Below are positions 18,079-26,576 of a stretch of DNA of 64,000 bases, piece by piece (position 1 is the stretch's first letter; the number at the start of each line of letters is the position of its first letter). The notes under the pieces are model-generated. The model was not told the DNA's origin, searched no databases, and saw only the letters and a list, made by a program, of their open reading frames with translations. This DNA is from Anaerolinea sp. (GTDB taxonomy: Bacteria; Chloroflexota; Anaerolineae; Anaerolineales; Villigracilaceae). Location of the stretch: positions 1-64,000 of the forward strand of contig DYID01000005.1 in assembly GCA_020723805.1 (NCBI GenBank), read 5' to 3'. Position numbers and translations under genes: made by a program.

Positions 18079-18303
18079 ATGTTTACGAAAAAGAAGATAA
18101 ACGAATTGACCAGACGAGAATTGGAAATCTTGGGTCTGATTGCCCGAGGCTGGAGGAATCGTCAAATTGCCGAATATCTCCAAGTTAAAATTCGAACAGT
18201 AAAGTACCACACAACAAACATTTATTCCAAACTTGGGGTGAAATCACGTTCAGAGGCTATTGCATGGGCATGGAAACACGGTATTACTCAAGACAATCGC
18301 TGA
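18079..18303 (+). CDS. Stand-alone LuxR/GerE-type helix-turn-helix protein
   Basis: The 74-residue protein is a LuxR C-terminal DNA-binding domain with nothing attached: LTRRELEILGLIARGWRNRQIAEYLQVKIRTVKYH covers the four-helix bundle (split here: LTRRELEILGLIARG, NRQIAEYL, RTVKYHTTNIYSKLGV). AAGGA lies 6 bases before the ATG. Receiver or ligand domain is absent, as in GerE, so regulation would come from its own level. It is followed 105 bases later by the broken cysteine-rich peptide gene and may control it. The region is more AT-rich than its neighbours. Confidence 0.9.
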   Translation: MFTKKKINELTRRELEILGLIARGWRNRQIAEYLQVKIRTVKYHTTNIYSKLGVKSRSEAIAWAWKHGITQDNR

Positions 18304-18408
18304 CATAGAAATACTGTACCAAGGTACATTGAATCCTAATCGCCCCCGTGCCATTCTTGAAATGAGTATAGTAAATTAATTCATAATACATTGAGATCGG
18401 AGGTTGAA

Positions 18409-18826
18409 ATGAGAAACGTAAAACTCTTTGCATTTGTCAGCGTAGCGGCTTTACTAGCAATCTTTGCAATAAGTGATACGATGTCAAGCCTTTTTATCAG
18501 CGATCAAAGTATAGGGTTTCGCCTATGCAGCACCAATTCAGGAAAACATATCACTAGCGCCACTTAACTTTGGTGAGGAGGGACGATTTTCCAAGATTTA
18601 CAATGACACCAATACTGCTATTGCATCTAACTGCTGGGTTACCAGTTGTTGTAACAGCGACTGTTCGGTGGTGCGAGTCTGTTGCGTGTCACATTACTGC
18701 AAGCGTTTCACATGGCTGCCAATTTGCGTTACAGGTCCGCCATGTTGCCTTGAATGGGTAACACAATATTGGTGTCATTGTTTCCCGAAGAATGCCATTC
18801 CTTCTATCATAGACGAGGAGGAATAA
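18409..18826 (+). pseudogene. Cysteine-rich secreted peptide gene, interrupted by a one-base frameshift
   Basis: A CGGAGG ribosome site precedes ATG 18409. This frame encodes a signal-peptide-like start (MRNVKLFAFVSVAALLAIFA) but stops at about 52 codons. Removing one base of the GGG run at 18514-18516 joins it to an open frame (18515-18826) that continues GFAYAAPIQENISLAPL, giving an Ala-x-Ala cleavage site and a total of 138 residues. The last 65 residues hold 12 cysteines, several as CC pairs (SNCWVTSCCNSDC, RVCCVSHYC, GPPCCLEW, YWCHCF). The downstream lipoprotein ribosome site lies inside its last codons. I do not recognise the family. A sequencing error or programmed frameshift is equally possible. 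Confidence 0.6.
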
Positions 18827-18829
18827 AAT

Positions 18830-19654
18830 ATGTTTGGGGTAAGTGTATCTAATTTACGGCGACGGTTTGTTTTTCTTTCCTTACTGATTAGTTTCATCCT
18901 TTTTGGATGCCGCCCGCAAAAAACACCGTCTCCAATTGCCGAGCCTACTTTCACGGCATCCCCTACCCTTCAAGCAGAACAAATCCTGCACGAATATTGT
19001 TCTGCTTTGCAGGCAAGAGATTACGAAAAGGCGGCGTCTTTGTTTTCCACAAAAGTGGGAATAACCAGGAGTGAGTTGATCCGCCTATGGAAGGATAACG
19101 ACGCCAAGGGATGGAGGATGGTCAGTTGTGAAGTTACAAACAAAAAAATTTTCGATGAAAATCGGGTTGTATTCTGGGTTAATATAAAGCAGGAAGGTCT
19201 TGAACCAGCAGAGTATTCCACTGTGAATGTTTTGCATTTTGAAAGAGGTATGTGGCTTGTGGGCAACGCGACCCTCGACAAGTTTGGCTTGAATGTGAGA
19301 CCCAAAACGCAAAGTCAACTTGCTGTTTTCCCAAGTGTTATGTTGCGTTTGGTTTCAGGGATCGAGATTTGGGTCAACTTGACCAATGACAACGACCAGG
19401 CTGTTTTATGGGGAGCGGAAGGGAAAACTTGTGGAAAACTATTCTGGGAAGATTTTGCGCTGGACGCCCCCTGCCCATCGCCGGTCCTACGAATTGAGCC
19501 CGGTCAAACACACAATATCCCACTGATCTTTTCTCTCGATGCATTTACCCGACTCGATCTTCCAACACAGTTGGAGGTTCTGCTCTTTCGCTTGGAAACG
19601 AATACCACTGCTTCATGGAACTATCGTTTTGATTTAGTAACCGAATCGCCATAA
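18830..19654 (+). CDS. Lipoprotein with NTF2/DUF4878-like N-terminal domain
   Basis: The 274-residue protein begins with a lipoprotein signal (FLSLLISFILFGC, Cys27) and a short Pro/Thr-rich linker. Residues 45-150 resemble small NTF2-like domains of lipoproteins (EQILHEYCSALQARDYEKAASLFS). The C-terminal part (about 165-270) is beta-rich and resembles a domain found in other lipoproteins. It would sit on the outer face of the membrane. GAGGAGG inside the end of the cysteine-rich peptide frame serves as ribosome site, so the two are translationally coupled. Function unknown. Confidence 0.8.
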   Translation: MFGVSVSNLRRRFVFLSLLISFILFGCRPQKTPSPIAEPTFTASPTLQAEQILHEYCSALQARDYEKAASLFSTKVGITRSELIRLWKDNDAKGWRMVSCEVTNKKIFDENRVVFWVNIKQEGLEPAEYSTVNVLHFERGMWLVGNATLDKFGLNVRPKTQSQLAVFPSVMLRLVSGIEIWVNLTNDNDQAVLWGAEGKTCGKLFWEDFALDAPCPSPVLRIEPGQTHNIPLIFSLDAFTRLDLPTQLEVLLFRLETNTTASWNYRFDLVTESP

Positions 19655-19801
19655 GTAAATTACAGTGGATTTTCAGCAGATCACCAAAACATTGCGAATT
19701 TATACTCTCCAACCCAAATGTTCACCTTGAAGTAAAAAAAAACGAAATCCTGCTATCCTGTGATTCACAGCAATTCGTTATCGAAAAGTTCGGCGAACGA
19801 A

Positions 19802-20542
19802 ATGAGGAAAGTAAAACTTTGTTTCACACTCTTGGCAATGGCATGTAACGTAGTTGCATGCATTCCACCGTCAGATGCATCCACTCCGGTCATAAGTGAC
19901 ACACATCAGTTGTTTGCCACCTCTGCACTCTCCTCCCCCACCGCACTGTCAACCAAAACAGTGTCAAACACAAATCCGCGACCTACCCCAACATTAATAT
20001 CTACAGTTGCGATACCTACATCCAGTCTGATTGAAGGATGGCTGGTCTATCAGAATCCGACCTACAGGTACGAATTCAGTTATCCAATTGGCACGACTTT
20101 GAAGATAAGCAGTGTGGATGGCTTTCCAGGAGAAGTGCCAGCAGGCTTAACATTCGAGGAGTATCTACTTCAACTTCAAAACCAACTTGGTGACTTATGT
20201 GTCATTGCCACCTATCGCGAAGGGTTTGTACTCATTCAAGCACCCAACGCATGGGATTACGTCCTTTGTGGAGGTTTCGGAGTGGGCGCGGATGTTGTTG
20301 TTGAAAAATCAGAACAGGTTAGCATCAATGGCAAGATCTATCCAGCCCGCGGGTGGGAACTGTACAAGCAAGAAGGCGACAATACAATCCTTTATTCAGA
20401 ATTCTTCTTTGTTGATATTGAAGATGGCACTCACTTTGCCTACGGAGCAAATCTGCAAAGCGCCCCGGGAAAATTCGACGATTACCTTGCCGTCAAAGAA
20501 ATCTTACTTCGTATGCTGGCTTCCTACCGCACAATAGAATAG
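19802..20542 (+). CDS. Lipoprotein of unknown function
   Basis: The 246-residue product has a lipoprotein signal (CFTLLAMACNVVAC, lipobox Cys20), a Ser/Thr/Pro-rich linker to about residue 75, and a globular domain that opens with GWLVYQNPTYRYEFSYPIG, a phrase common in surface lipoproteins with a PsbP-like fold. ATG 19802 is chosen because the signal peptide starts there; a GTG at 19760 would add 14 polar residues. It follows the previous lipoprotein by 147 bases. Codon use is more AT-rich than in the flanking housekeeping genes. Confidence 0.75.
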   Translation: MRKVKLCFTLLAMACNVVACIPPSDASTPVISDTHQLFATSALSSPTALSTKTVSNTNPRPTPTLISTVAIPTSSLIEGWLVYQNPTYRYEFSYPIGTTLKISSVDGFPGEVPAGLTFEEYLLQLQNQLGDLCVIATYREGFVLIQAPNAWDYVLCGGFGVGADVVVEKSEQVSINGKIYPARGWELYKQEGDNTILYSEFFFVDIEDGTHFAYGANLQSAPGKFDDYLAVKEILLRMLASYRTIE

Positions 20543-20577
20543 TTCTGACCTTCCACAAATCAAACGCAGTTATTCAG

Positions 20578-20678
20578 TCACCTTACGCGGTAGCGCGAGA
20601 TTTATCTCGTGTTTTCAGGCGACATGAACCCCCATTCGGGGACAACGTGTTGCGCTACGAAGCAACTGCGTAAGGTGA
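20578..20678. repeat. Palindromic repeat family A (copy 1)
   Basis: The element begins TCACCTTACGCGGTAGCGCG and ends GCAACTGCGTAAGGTGA, so its termini are inverted repeats. Inside are the blocks CGCGAGAT..ATCTCG and TTTTCAGGCGACATGAA. The same order of blocks occurs at 39316-39387 (inverted) and 53562-53643. This copy has an extra insert around CCCCCATTCGGGG. Confidence 0.85.
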
Positions 20679-20704
20679 GTTATTCAGAAATTTCAGCCCA
20701 AAAG

Positions 20705-20718
20705 GCGACTAAAGTCGC
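20705..20718. repeat. Short palindrome GCGACT/AGTCGC
   Basis: GCGACTAAAGTCGC is a 14-base palindrome lying between the family A and family D repeats. It is seen once in this window. Confidence 0.45.
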
Positions 20719-20741
20719 TACTACGGATTATTCGAGTTTTG

Positions 20742-20883
20742 GGGAGTGTCTAAAAGGAAGGGCTAAAGAAATTCCACCACAGAGAACACGGAGTCCACGG
20801 AGATTTTTCAAAGAGATTTTCTCCGTGATTTTTATGCGCTCTGTGGTTAAATCTTTTGCAAGCCCGCGAGATTAGGCACTCCC
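20742..20883. repeat. MITE-like repeat family D (copy 1, 142 bp)
   Basis: Termini GGGAGTGTCTAA and TTAGGCACTCCC are 12-base inverted repeats with one mismatch. Inside, CCACAGAGAACACGGAG and CTCTGTGG form a second inverted pair. A related element with the same internal order lies at 26577-26692. It has no coding potential and no transposase. The gene-free stretch 20543-21036 consists mostly of this and the neighbouring repeats. Confidence 0.8.
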
Positions 20884-20928
20884 TAGTTTTGAAATCGTGA
20901 TTAGACTTTATCAGTATTTACGGAAAAA

Positions 20929-20982
20929 CGTCCCGAAGGCTGATATTTGCCCTTTGATTTGCCCAAAGAAACCTTCGGGACG
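20929..20982. repeat. Hairpin repeat family C (copy 1, 54 bp)
   Basis: CGTCCCGAAGG and CCTTCGGGACG are perfect 11-base inverted ends around a 32-base centre. An element with the same ends and the same total length lies at 53479-53532. Confidence 0.8.
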
Positions 20983-21036
20983 GTTATTTCAGATAATGTC
21001 TATTTGCTGCAACGATGGGACTGGTAAAATCAAAGG

Positions 21037-21366
21037 GTGAATTTCGATAAACTGGTCGAGTCGATCATTAAAGAGGCGATGGAGCGCGGGGAGTTCGACA
21101 ACCTGCCCGGCAAAGGCAAGCCGATTGACCTTTCGGCGTATTTCGACACGCCGGAAGACCTCCGCCTGGCGTATTCGGTGTTGAAAAATGCCGGGATGAC
21201 TTCACGTGAGGTGGAATTGCTCAGGGAGATTGCCGAACTCAAACAAATCCGCGCGGCAGCACGGGATGAGAAAAAGAAGAGAGAACTCCACACGGCAATC
21301 GAGAAGAAGCAAATCGAGTTCAGCCTGATGATGGAGAGGCAAAGGCGTCAGCGGAGGCAAAAGTAA
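21037..21366 (+). CDS. DUF1992 (DnaJ-C28 conserved domain) protein
   Basis: The 109-residue protein is a DUF1992 domain: FDKLVESIIKEAMERGEFD, NLPGKGKPIDLSAYFDTPED and LRLAYSVLKNAGM are its hallmarks, followed by a charged coiled-coil. The family is widespread and uncharacterised; it shares a domain with DNAJC28 of eukaryotes. Translation starts at GTG 21037 without a strong ribosome site. It is separated by 275 bases from the RNase J gene in the same direction; nothing else gene-like is seen in that gap. Confidence 0.88.
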   Translation: MNFDKLVESIIKEAMERGEFDNLPGKGKPIDLSAYFDTPEDLRLAYSVLKNAGMTSREVELLREIAELKQIRAAARDEKKKRELHTAIEKKQIEFSLMMERQRRQRRQK

Positions 21367-21641
21367 TTCGGACGGAAGCAGGCGGAGGCGGAGAGGGAGG
21401 CGTGCAGGTCGGACAGCAGAGCTATCCGAATCCATAATCCTCTGCTTTACAAATCCCCCCTGCCCTGCTATACTTTCGAGCGTTGAATTTGACTTTCGCG
21501 GCGCAAAGGCGTCGTTTGTTTGTAAACAGCAATCGCAATGGTACGGCAGGACCTTCGCGAGCAAGTCAGCGGAGGTCTTTTTATTAGACTTCAACCGCCC
21601 AAGGCGGATAACAATCTTTAACTAAAGGAACAAAAATATCC

Positions 21642-23285
21642 ATGAGTAAGCACGGAAAATTGAAAATCATTCCCCTGGGAGGGCTGGGGGAAGTAGGCAA
21701 GAACATGACCGCCTACGAATTCCAAAACCAGATTTTGGTGGTGGACGCGGGCATCATGTTCCCCCACAACGACATGATGGGGATTGATTACATCATCCCC
21801 GACTTCGAGTATCTGCTCGACAAAACCGACAAGGTGGTGGGCATCATCATCACGCACGGACATGAGGACCACATCGGGGCGATTCATCACCTCGTGCGCG
21901 AAGTCCCTGCGCCCATCTACGCCACGCCCCTGACCCGCGGCTTGATCGAGGTCAAACTGGCGCGTAACAACGCCTCAGGCTTGGTGCAACTGAACACCAT
22001 CGAAGCCGGCAAGTCGGCGAAGATTGGACCGTTCGAGGTGGAGTTCTTCCACATCTGCCACTCCATCCCCGACGCGGTGGGACTGGGCATCACCACGTCC
22101 GCCGGTCTCGTCGTCCACATGAGCGACTTCAAGTTCGATCAGACTCCGGTGGACGGCTGGCCCACCGACTTTGCCAAACTGGCGGAATTTTCGAAGCGCG
22201 GCGTGGACATCCTGCTCGCCGACTCGACCAACGCCGAACGCCCCGGCTGGACGCCTTCCGAGAAAATCATCGGTCCCGCCTTCGACAAGGTTTTCACCGA
22301 AGCGCCGGGGCGCGTCATCGTGGCGACGTTTGCGTCGCTGATTTCGCGCATCCAGCAGGTGGCAGATGCCACCGCCAGGCACGGGCGCAAGATGGCGCTG
22401 GCTGGCTCCAGCATGATTGACAACGTGAAAATCGCCCGCAAATTGGGCTACCTCGACATCCCCGACGAACTGCTCGTACCCATCGAGCAGGCGCTGCAGA
22501 TGCAGGATCACAAGGTCACCATCATGTGTACCGGCTCGCAGGGAGAGCCGTCGTCCATTGTGGGGCGGTTGTCGGCAGGGACAAACCGTCAGTTCGATTT
22601 GAAGCCAAACGATACGGTGGTGTTGTCTTCGCATCCCATCCCCGGCAACGAGGAGACCATCAGCAAGACCATCAACCGTCTCCTGCGGCGCGGCGCAAAC
22701 GTCATCTACGACGCCATCCTGCCGATTCACGTCTCAGGTCATGCCAGCCAGGAGGAATTGAAACTGCTGTTGAACATGGTCAAGCCCAAGTATTTCATCC
22801 CCATTCACGGCGAACTGCGGCAGTTGAAGCGTCACGGGCAGCTGGCGGTGGAGGTGGGCATCCCGAAGGAAAACGTCATCGTGGTCGAGAACGGGCAGAT
22901 TGTGGAACTCTCCGGCAAGAACATCCGGCTCGGCGAGCGCATCCCCGGCGGTTACGTGTTCGTGGACGGGCAATCCATCGGCGAGGTGGATTTCAGCGTG
23001 ATGCGCGAGCGCGAGCAGTTGGCGCGCAACGGCATCTTCCTGATTGACATCAGCGTGGATAAGTTCAACGGCAAGCTCCTGCACGAACCGGAGATCATCA
23101 CACGCGGCTTCGTCTCGCAGGAGGAAGCGGAGGAACTGCTGCCCGAAGTCCGCAAGCACATCATGGACGTGGTCAACGACGGCGGCTGGGATAGCGAAAA
23201 GGACATCGCCAACACGGTCAAGTCGTACCTCTACGAGTACACCAAACGCAGACCGATGGTGCTGGTCACGTTGAGCAAAAGTTGA
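21642..23285 (+). CDS. rnj: Ribonuclease J
   Basis: The 547-residue protein has a metallo-beta-lactamase core with HGHEDHIGA (H72, H74, D76, H77), a beta-CASP region (SGHASQEELKLLLNMVKP, PIHGELRQL) and a C-terminal domain (about 450-547). This is the RNase J architecture, a 5'-to-3' exonuclease and endonuclease used for mRNA decay and RNA maturation. Length matches the family. The start with AAAGGA upstream is secure, and a terminator follows at 23357-23394. Confidence 0.95.
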   Translation: MSKHGKLKIIPLGGLGEVGKNMTAYEFQNQILVVDAGIMFPHNDMMGIDYIIPDFEYLLDKTDKVVGIIITHGHEDHIGAIHHLVREVPAPIYATPLTRGLIEVKLARNNASGLVQLNTIEAGKSAKIGPFEVEFFHICHSIPDAVGLGITTSAGLVVHMSDFKFDQTPVDGWPTDFAKLAEFSKRGVDILLADSTNAERPGWTPSEKIIGPAFDKVFTEAPGRVIVATFASLISRIQQVADATARHGRKMALAGSSMIDNVKIARKLGYLDIPDELLVPIEQALQMQDHKVTIMCTGSQGEPSSIVGRLSAGTNRQFDLKPNDTVVLSSHPIPGNEETISKTINRLLRRGANVIYDAILPIHVSGHASQEELKLLLNMVKPKYFIPIHGELRQLKRHGQLAVEVGIPKENVIVVENGQIVELSGKNIRLGERIPGGYVFVDGQSIGEVDFSVMREREQLARNGIFLIDISVDKFNGKLLHEPEIITRGFVSQEEAEELLPEVRKHIMDVVNDGGWDSEKDIANTVKSYLYEYTKRRPMVLVTLSKS

Positions 23286-23356
23286 CGTGTAGTCGGTGTT
23301 CTCCCCTGGCGCCGCCCGCCAGAGCAGGTGTAACGCCGGCAAATACGACATCTCAA

Positions 23357-23394
23357 CAAAACATCCCACTCGTCAAGAGCGGGATGTTTTGTTT
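23357..23394 (+). terminator. Intrinsic terminator of rnj
   Basis: CAAAACATCCCACTC and GAGCGGGATGTTTTG form a 15-bp stem with one A-C mismatch and loop GTCAA, followed by TTT. Confidence 0.88.
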
Positions 23395-23408
23395 AATAGG
23401 AGGATTTT

Positions 23409-23475
23409 TCACCGCGAAGGACGCAAAGTACGCGAAGTTTTAAAGGCTTCCTTTGTGATCTTTGTGGTTGAAATC
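23409..23475. repeat. Degenerate inverted repeat (ACCGCGAAGGACGCAAAG type)
   Basis: The left arm CACCGCGAAGGACGCAAAG and the right arm CTTTGTGATCTTTGTGGTTG are imperfect inverted complements. Wording and size recall family D interior sequences. It lies between rnj and a convergent gene. Confidence 0.5.
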
Positions 23476-23498
23476 TTTTTGGTTTTGGCTTGCCGAAG

Positions 23499-24386
23499 TT
23501 AAGGAGTAATCGTCAAATCGAAGAACTCCGCATCCAACCGATTGGTGCCGATGACGCCTTGAAAACCGAGGAACAGCCACTTTTGGCTGGATTGAACGGG
23601 GACGTTGCTCGTGGCAAAGGCGTTCTTCATCACCACCGCCCGCACCGAAAGATTGTTGAACTCGAAGTGAACGCTGTAAATGGGCGGATTCTGCTGGAAG
23701 GTCACCGTATCCAACACCTTGACCGGTCCCGGCATATCCCACTGCACAAACGGACGCTTCTTCACATCGCCGGAGGGGATGGACAGCAACAATCCCTTCG
23801 CCGAAAGCGAAGGTTCGGAAAAAACACCCATCCACAAGTTGCCGTTCTTCAATTCGCGCAAATAAACCTGCAAATCCACCGTTCCGCTGGAGGGAAGCGG
23901 CGCAAACAAACCATGCACTTCCGCGCTCGAAAGCCTGCCATCATACAGGAAGGAGAGCCGTCCGTTATCCGCAAAGAACACATCCAGCGGCTGGGAATAA
24001 CACCCATCCCTAACTACCGTTTGGGCAGAGGCGGGATGCGGCACCCAAAGCGCGCTGATACAGTCATTCGCCCAGTCGAAACCGACCGGGATCGGCGTTG
24101 CAGTGGGGGGCACAGGCGTATCCGTCGGCGCAGGCGTGGAGGTCGGCTCACCGGGCGGTACGGTATCCGTGGGAACAGGCGTCGGCGTGACGGGAACATC
24201 GGTTGCAGTTGCCACGATCACAATCGGCGTTTGCGTGGGCTGTTCTGTAAGCCGTTTTTGAATAATCGGACCATAGACTGTGGCAAGCACTCCCAACACG
24301 CCAACCACAAAGGTAAGCAGGACCGAAATCAACTGGACGTTTGGACCTTTGTTTTCATCCGCTGCGGGTTTCTCTTTTTTAGCCAT
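23499..24386 (-). CDS. Membrane-anchored protein with Thr/Pro-rich stalk
   Basis: The 295-residue protein has a charged cytoplasmic N-terminus, one membrane helix (about 20-42), a Thr/Pro-rich stalk (about 50-100) and an external domain (about 102-295) of beta character beginning GFDWANDCISALWVPHP. There is no enzymatic motif. The stalk composition (TPTP, PTDT) is shared by other surface proteins in this window, such as the products at 43657 and 59106. It is likely a surface-exposed binding or structural protein. I do not recognise the external domain. Confidence 0.75.
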   Translation of the reverse strand: MAKKEKPAADENKGPNVQLISVLLTFVVGVLGVLATVYGPIIQKRLTEQPTQTPIVIVATATDVPVTPTPVPTDTVPPGEPTSTPAPTDTPVPPTATPIPVGFDWANDCISALWVPHPASAQTVVRDGCYSQPLDVFFADNGRLSFLYDGRLSSAEVHGLFAPLPSSGTVDLQVYLRELKNGNLWMGVFSEPSLSAKGLLLSIPSGDVKKRPFVQWDMPGPVKVLDTVTFQQNPPIYSVHFEFNNLSVRAVVMKNAFATSNVPVQSSQKWLFLGFQGVIGTNRLDAEFFDLTITP

Positions 24387-24448
24387 CGCCGTCGCCCTTT
24401 CTTACCGTTGCCAAATTTTTTCTATTCTACGCCAAAGCCCCTCCGTAC

Positions 24449-25504
24449 TCAAGTAGCAGTTTGTTGCAAAAGGGCGTTGGCAATCCAGCGGTCTATCTTC
24501 CCCATGGGATACTCGCCCAATTTTCCGATGGCGACCCATTGCAAAGCGGACACATCGGACATTTCGAGCAGGTCACACCGAAACGCATGGACGGTCGCCT
24601 TGAAGTGAGTGTAGGCGTGCTGGACAACCCCCAGCGCCTCTTTTCTCTGGACTTTGAGCCTGTACCCTGCCTCAAGGACCTGAGCCAACTCCCCGGCCGG
24701 ATCGCCCTCCACCCGCCCATTCGGGAACTCCCACATCCCCCCCAACAATCCTTTCGACGGTTTTTGCGCCAACAGCACCCTGCCTCGCCGCACGATCACC
24801 CCCGCCGCATGGACATGATGCGGCACAGACTTCCTCGGTTTCTTGACCGGGCGGAGTTCCTGCGTGCCGGTTGCCCGCGCCTTGCACAACTCCCGGAGCG
24901 GGCAAAGCAAACAACGCGGATTTTTAGGAAAGCAAAGCATCGCTCCCAAATCCATGAGCGCCTGATTGAAGTCGCCTGCTTTGCCCTTGGGGAGGTTTTG
25001 CCGGGCAATGTCCCACAGCATTTTTTCGCCCTGGGGAGAGTCGACCGGCTCGGTCACATCGAACAGGCGGGCGTAAACGCGTTTGATGTTTCCGTCGAGG
25101 GCGGGTTCGTCTGCGCCAAAGGCGATGGAGGCAATCGCGCCGGCGGTGTACCTGCCAATCCCTGGCAGTTTCAGGAGGTCGTCCACGCTGCGAGGCAGGG
25201 TCCCGCCATGCTCACGGGCGATGACCCTCGCCGCTTTGTGCAGGTTACGGGCGCGGCTGTAGTAGCCGAGTCCTTCCCAGGCGTTGAGCACGTCCCGCTC
25301 GGAGGCATCTGCCAGCGCCTGCACGGTGGGAAACCGCCGCATCCATTTTTTGAAGTAGGGGATGACCGTCTCCACGCGCGTTTGCTGAAGCATGATCTCG
25401 GAAACCCACACTGCGTAGGGGTCGGGGTGATCGCGCCAGGGGAGAGTCCGCTTGTTTTTGTGGTACCAGGCTAAAAGTCTGGTTTGAAGCGAGGAGGTCG
25501 GCAT
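24449..25504 (-). CDS. mutY: A/G-specific adenine glycosylase MutY
   Basis: The 351-residue enzyme removes adenine opposite 8-oxoguanine. The catalytic Glu36 lies in SEIMLQQTRVETV, the helix-hairpin-helix is LPGIGRYTAGAI, and the catalytic Asp137 in ALDGNIKRV. The iron-sulfur ligands C191, C198, C201 and C207 have the C-x6-C-x2-C-x5-C spacing. The C-terminal NUDIX-like domain that reads 8-oxoguanine is present (about 225-345). It lies downstream of the MBL-fold pair but behind their terminator. Confidence 0.97.
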   Translation of the reverse strand: MPTSSLQTRLLAWYHKNKRTLPWRDHPDPYAVWVSEIMLQQTRVETVIPYFKKWMRRFPTVQALADASERDVLNAWEGLGYYSRARNLHKAARVIAREHGGTLPRSVDDLLKLPGIGRYTAGAIASIAFGADEPALDGNIKRVYARLFDVTEPVDSPQGEKMLWDIARQNLPKGKAGDFNQALMDLGAMLCFPKNPRCLLCPLRELCKARATGTQELRPVKKPRKSVPHHVHAAGVIVRRGRVLLAQKPSKGLLGGMWEFPNGRVEGDPAGELAQVLEAGYRLKVQRKEALGVVQHAYTHFKATVHAFRCDLLEMSDVSALQWVAIGKLGEYPMGKIDRWIANALLQQTAT

Positions 25505-25511
25505 GAGTTAA

Positions 25512-25542
25512 ATAAAAACACGGAGACCTGTCCGGTCTCCGT
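25512..25542 (-). terminator. Intrinsic terminator of the MBL-hydrolase pair
   Basis: ACGGAGACC and GGTCTCCGT form a 9-bp stem with loop TGTCC. Read on the minus strand the stem is followed by GTTTTTATTT. It lies 11 bases after the 100-residue protein gene. Confidence 0.9.
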
Positions 25543-25552
25543 AATCCGTTCT

Positions 25553-25855
25553 TTAGAATTGAAATCCGCCGCGCGCTTTGACGACTTTATAGGAAAAGTT
25601 TTTGACGTAGTTGAAGAGGCGCTCCTGCAGGAGCAGCCAGTCTGCCGATTTGAGGATGCGATACGCCTCTTCGGCGTCTGCCGCGACCAGTCCCACCTGG
25701 ATTTGCGGGTAGGAGCCGTAAAGCGTTGCCCAGGCTTCAGCAGGCTGCAACCCCAGCCGCTGGACGCCGGGAATGAATTCTCCGATGACGAATTCGAAGT
25801 ATTCCTGATCGCGTTCGGCGGCGATGTCCCAGGTCATGAGGACTTTGACAGGCAT
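25553..25855 (-). CDS. Small conserved protein of unknown function
   Basis: The 100-residue product has an alternating alpha/beta pattern compatible with a ferredoxin-like fold (MPVKVLMTWDIAAERDQEYF, WATLYGSYPQIQVGLVAAD). ATG 25855 is chosen because it follows the previous stop by one base and the domain starts there. It is encoded directly after the MBL-fold hydrolase and ends at a terminator, so the two genes form a closed two-gene unit. I do not recognise a named family. Confidence 0.75.
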   Translation of the reverse strand: MPVKVLMTWDIAAERDQEYFEFVIGEFIPGVQRLGLQPAEAWATLYGSYPQIQVGLVAADAEEAYRILKSADWLLLQERLFNYVKNFSYKVVKARGGFQF

Positions 25856-25856
25856 A

Positions 25857-26513
25857 TTAACTCGCTTGATATTCGAGCACAACAACCTTGGTTTCTTCGG
25901 GCAGGCTGCTGCGCGCCACTTTCAAAGTAGGTTGGGTTTCGGGCTTCGAGAGACCCATTTCCTTGAGGAATTTGTTGAGGGAATCGAGCGGGACTTTCAC
26001 ATCGGGCGTGGCATAGTGCATGGGGATGACGATGTTCGGCTCGATCAGGCTGATGACTTCGGCGGCTTTGGCGGCGTTCAACCCGCCTCCCCCTCCCACC
26101 GGCACCAGCGCAACGTTGATTGTGCCAAGCGATTCGATTTCGGACTGTGTCGGCACTTGCTGAAGGTCGCCCAGATGCGCAACGGTGATGCCGTCGTAGT
26201 CGAAGACGTAGATGGTGTTGCGGCTCGAGGCTTCCTTGCGTTTTTTGCCGCCCGAATTGCCGTCGGTGGAGACGCCGGTGATGAAGACGCCGCCAATCTC
26301 GAACTCGCCCGCTCCATCAATGATGTGCGCAGCGCCCTTGACCGCCTCGGTGTAATTGTGACCGGGCGCGTCGTGGCTGACGGTCACAATATCTGCCTTG
26401 AGTTTGAGGGGGGAATATCCAATGGCTTTGTTGTCGAAAGGGTCCGTGACCACCGTGGCGTAACTGCGCTCGGTGAGACGGAAGCAGGAATGTCCGTACC
26501 AGGTAATTTCCAT
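25857..26513 (-). CDS. MBL-fold metal-dependent hydrolase (UPF0173/YtkL-like)
   Basis: The 218-residue protein starts with the family hallmark ITWYGHSCFRLTE and carries metal ligands in VSHDAPGHNY, VAHLGDL and VIPMHYATPD, a reduced form of the metallo-beta-lactamase site. Proteins of this group are annotated as L-ascorbate-6-phosphate lactonase-like, but few have been tested. GGAGG lies 9 bases before the ATG, and a TATAAT box lies at 26542-26537 on the same strand. Confidence 0.88.
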   Translation of the reverse strand: MEITWYGHSCFRLTERSYATVVTDPFDNKAIGYSPLKLKADIVTVSHDAPGHNYTEAVKGAAHIIDGAGEFEIGGVFITGVSTDGNSGGKKRKEASSRNTIYVFDYDGITVAHLGDLQQVPTQSEIESLGTINVALVPVGGGGGLNAAKAAEVISLIEPNIVIPMHYATPDVKVPLDSLNKFLKEMGLSKPETQPTLKVARSSLPEETKVVVLEYQAS

Positions 26514-26576
26514 GAAGCGTAAACCTCCGGGGGAGTATTATACACGGAACGCCGTTTCGAGAAATTGGCAGTTGAG

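Noticed and set aside
20609-20875. 88-codon ORF across the repeat region
   Set aside because: It runs through family A and D palindromes and has no protein-like features.
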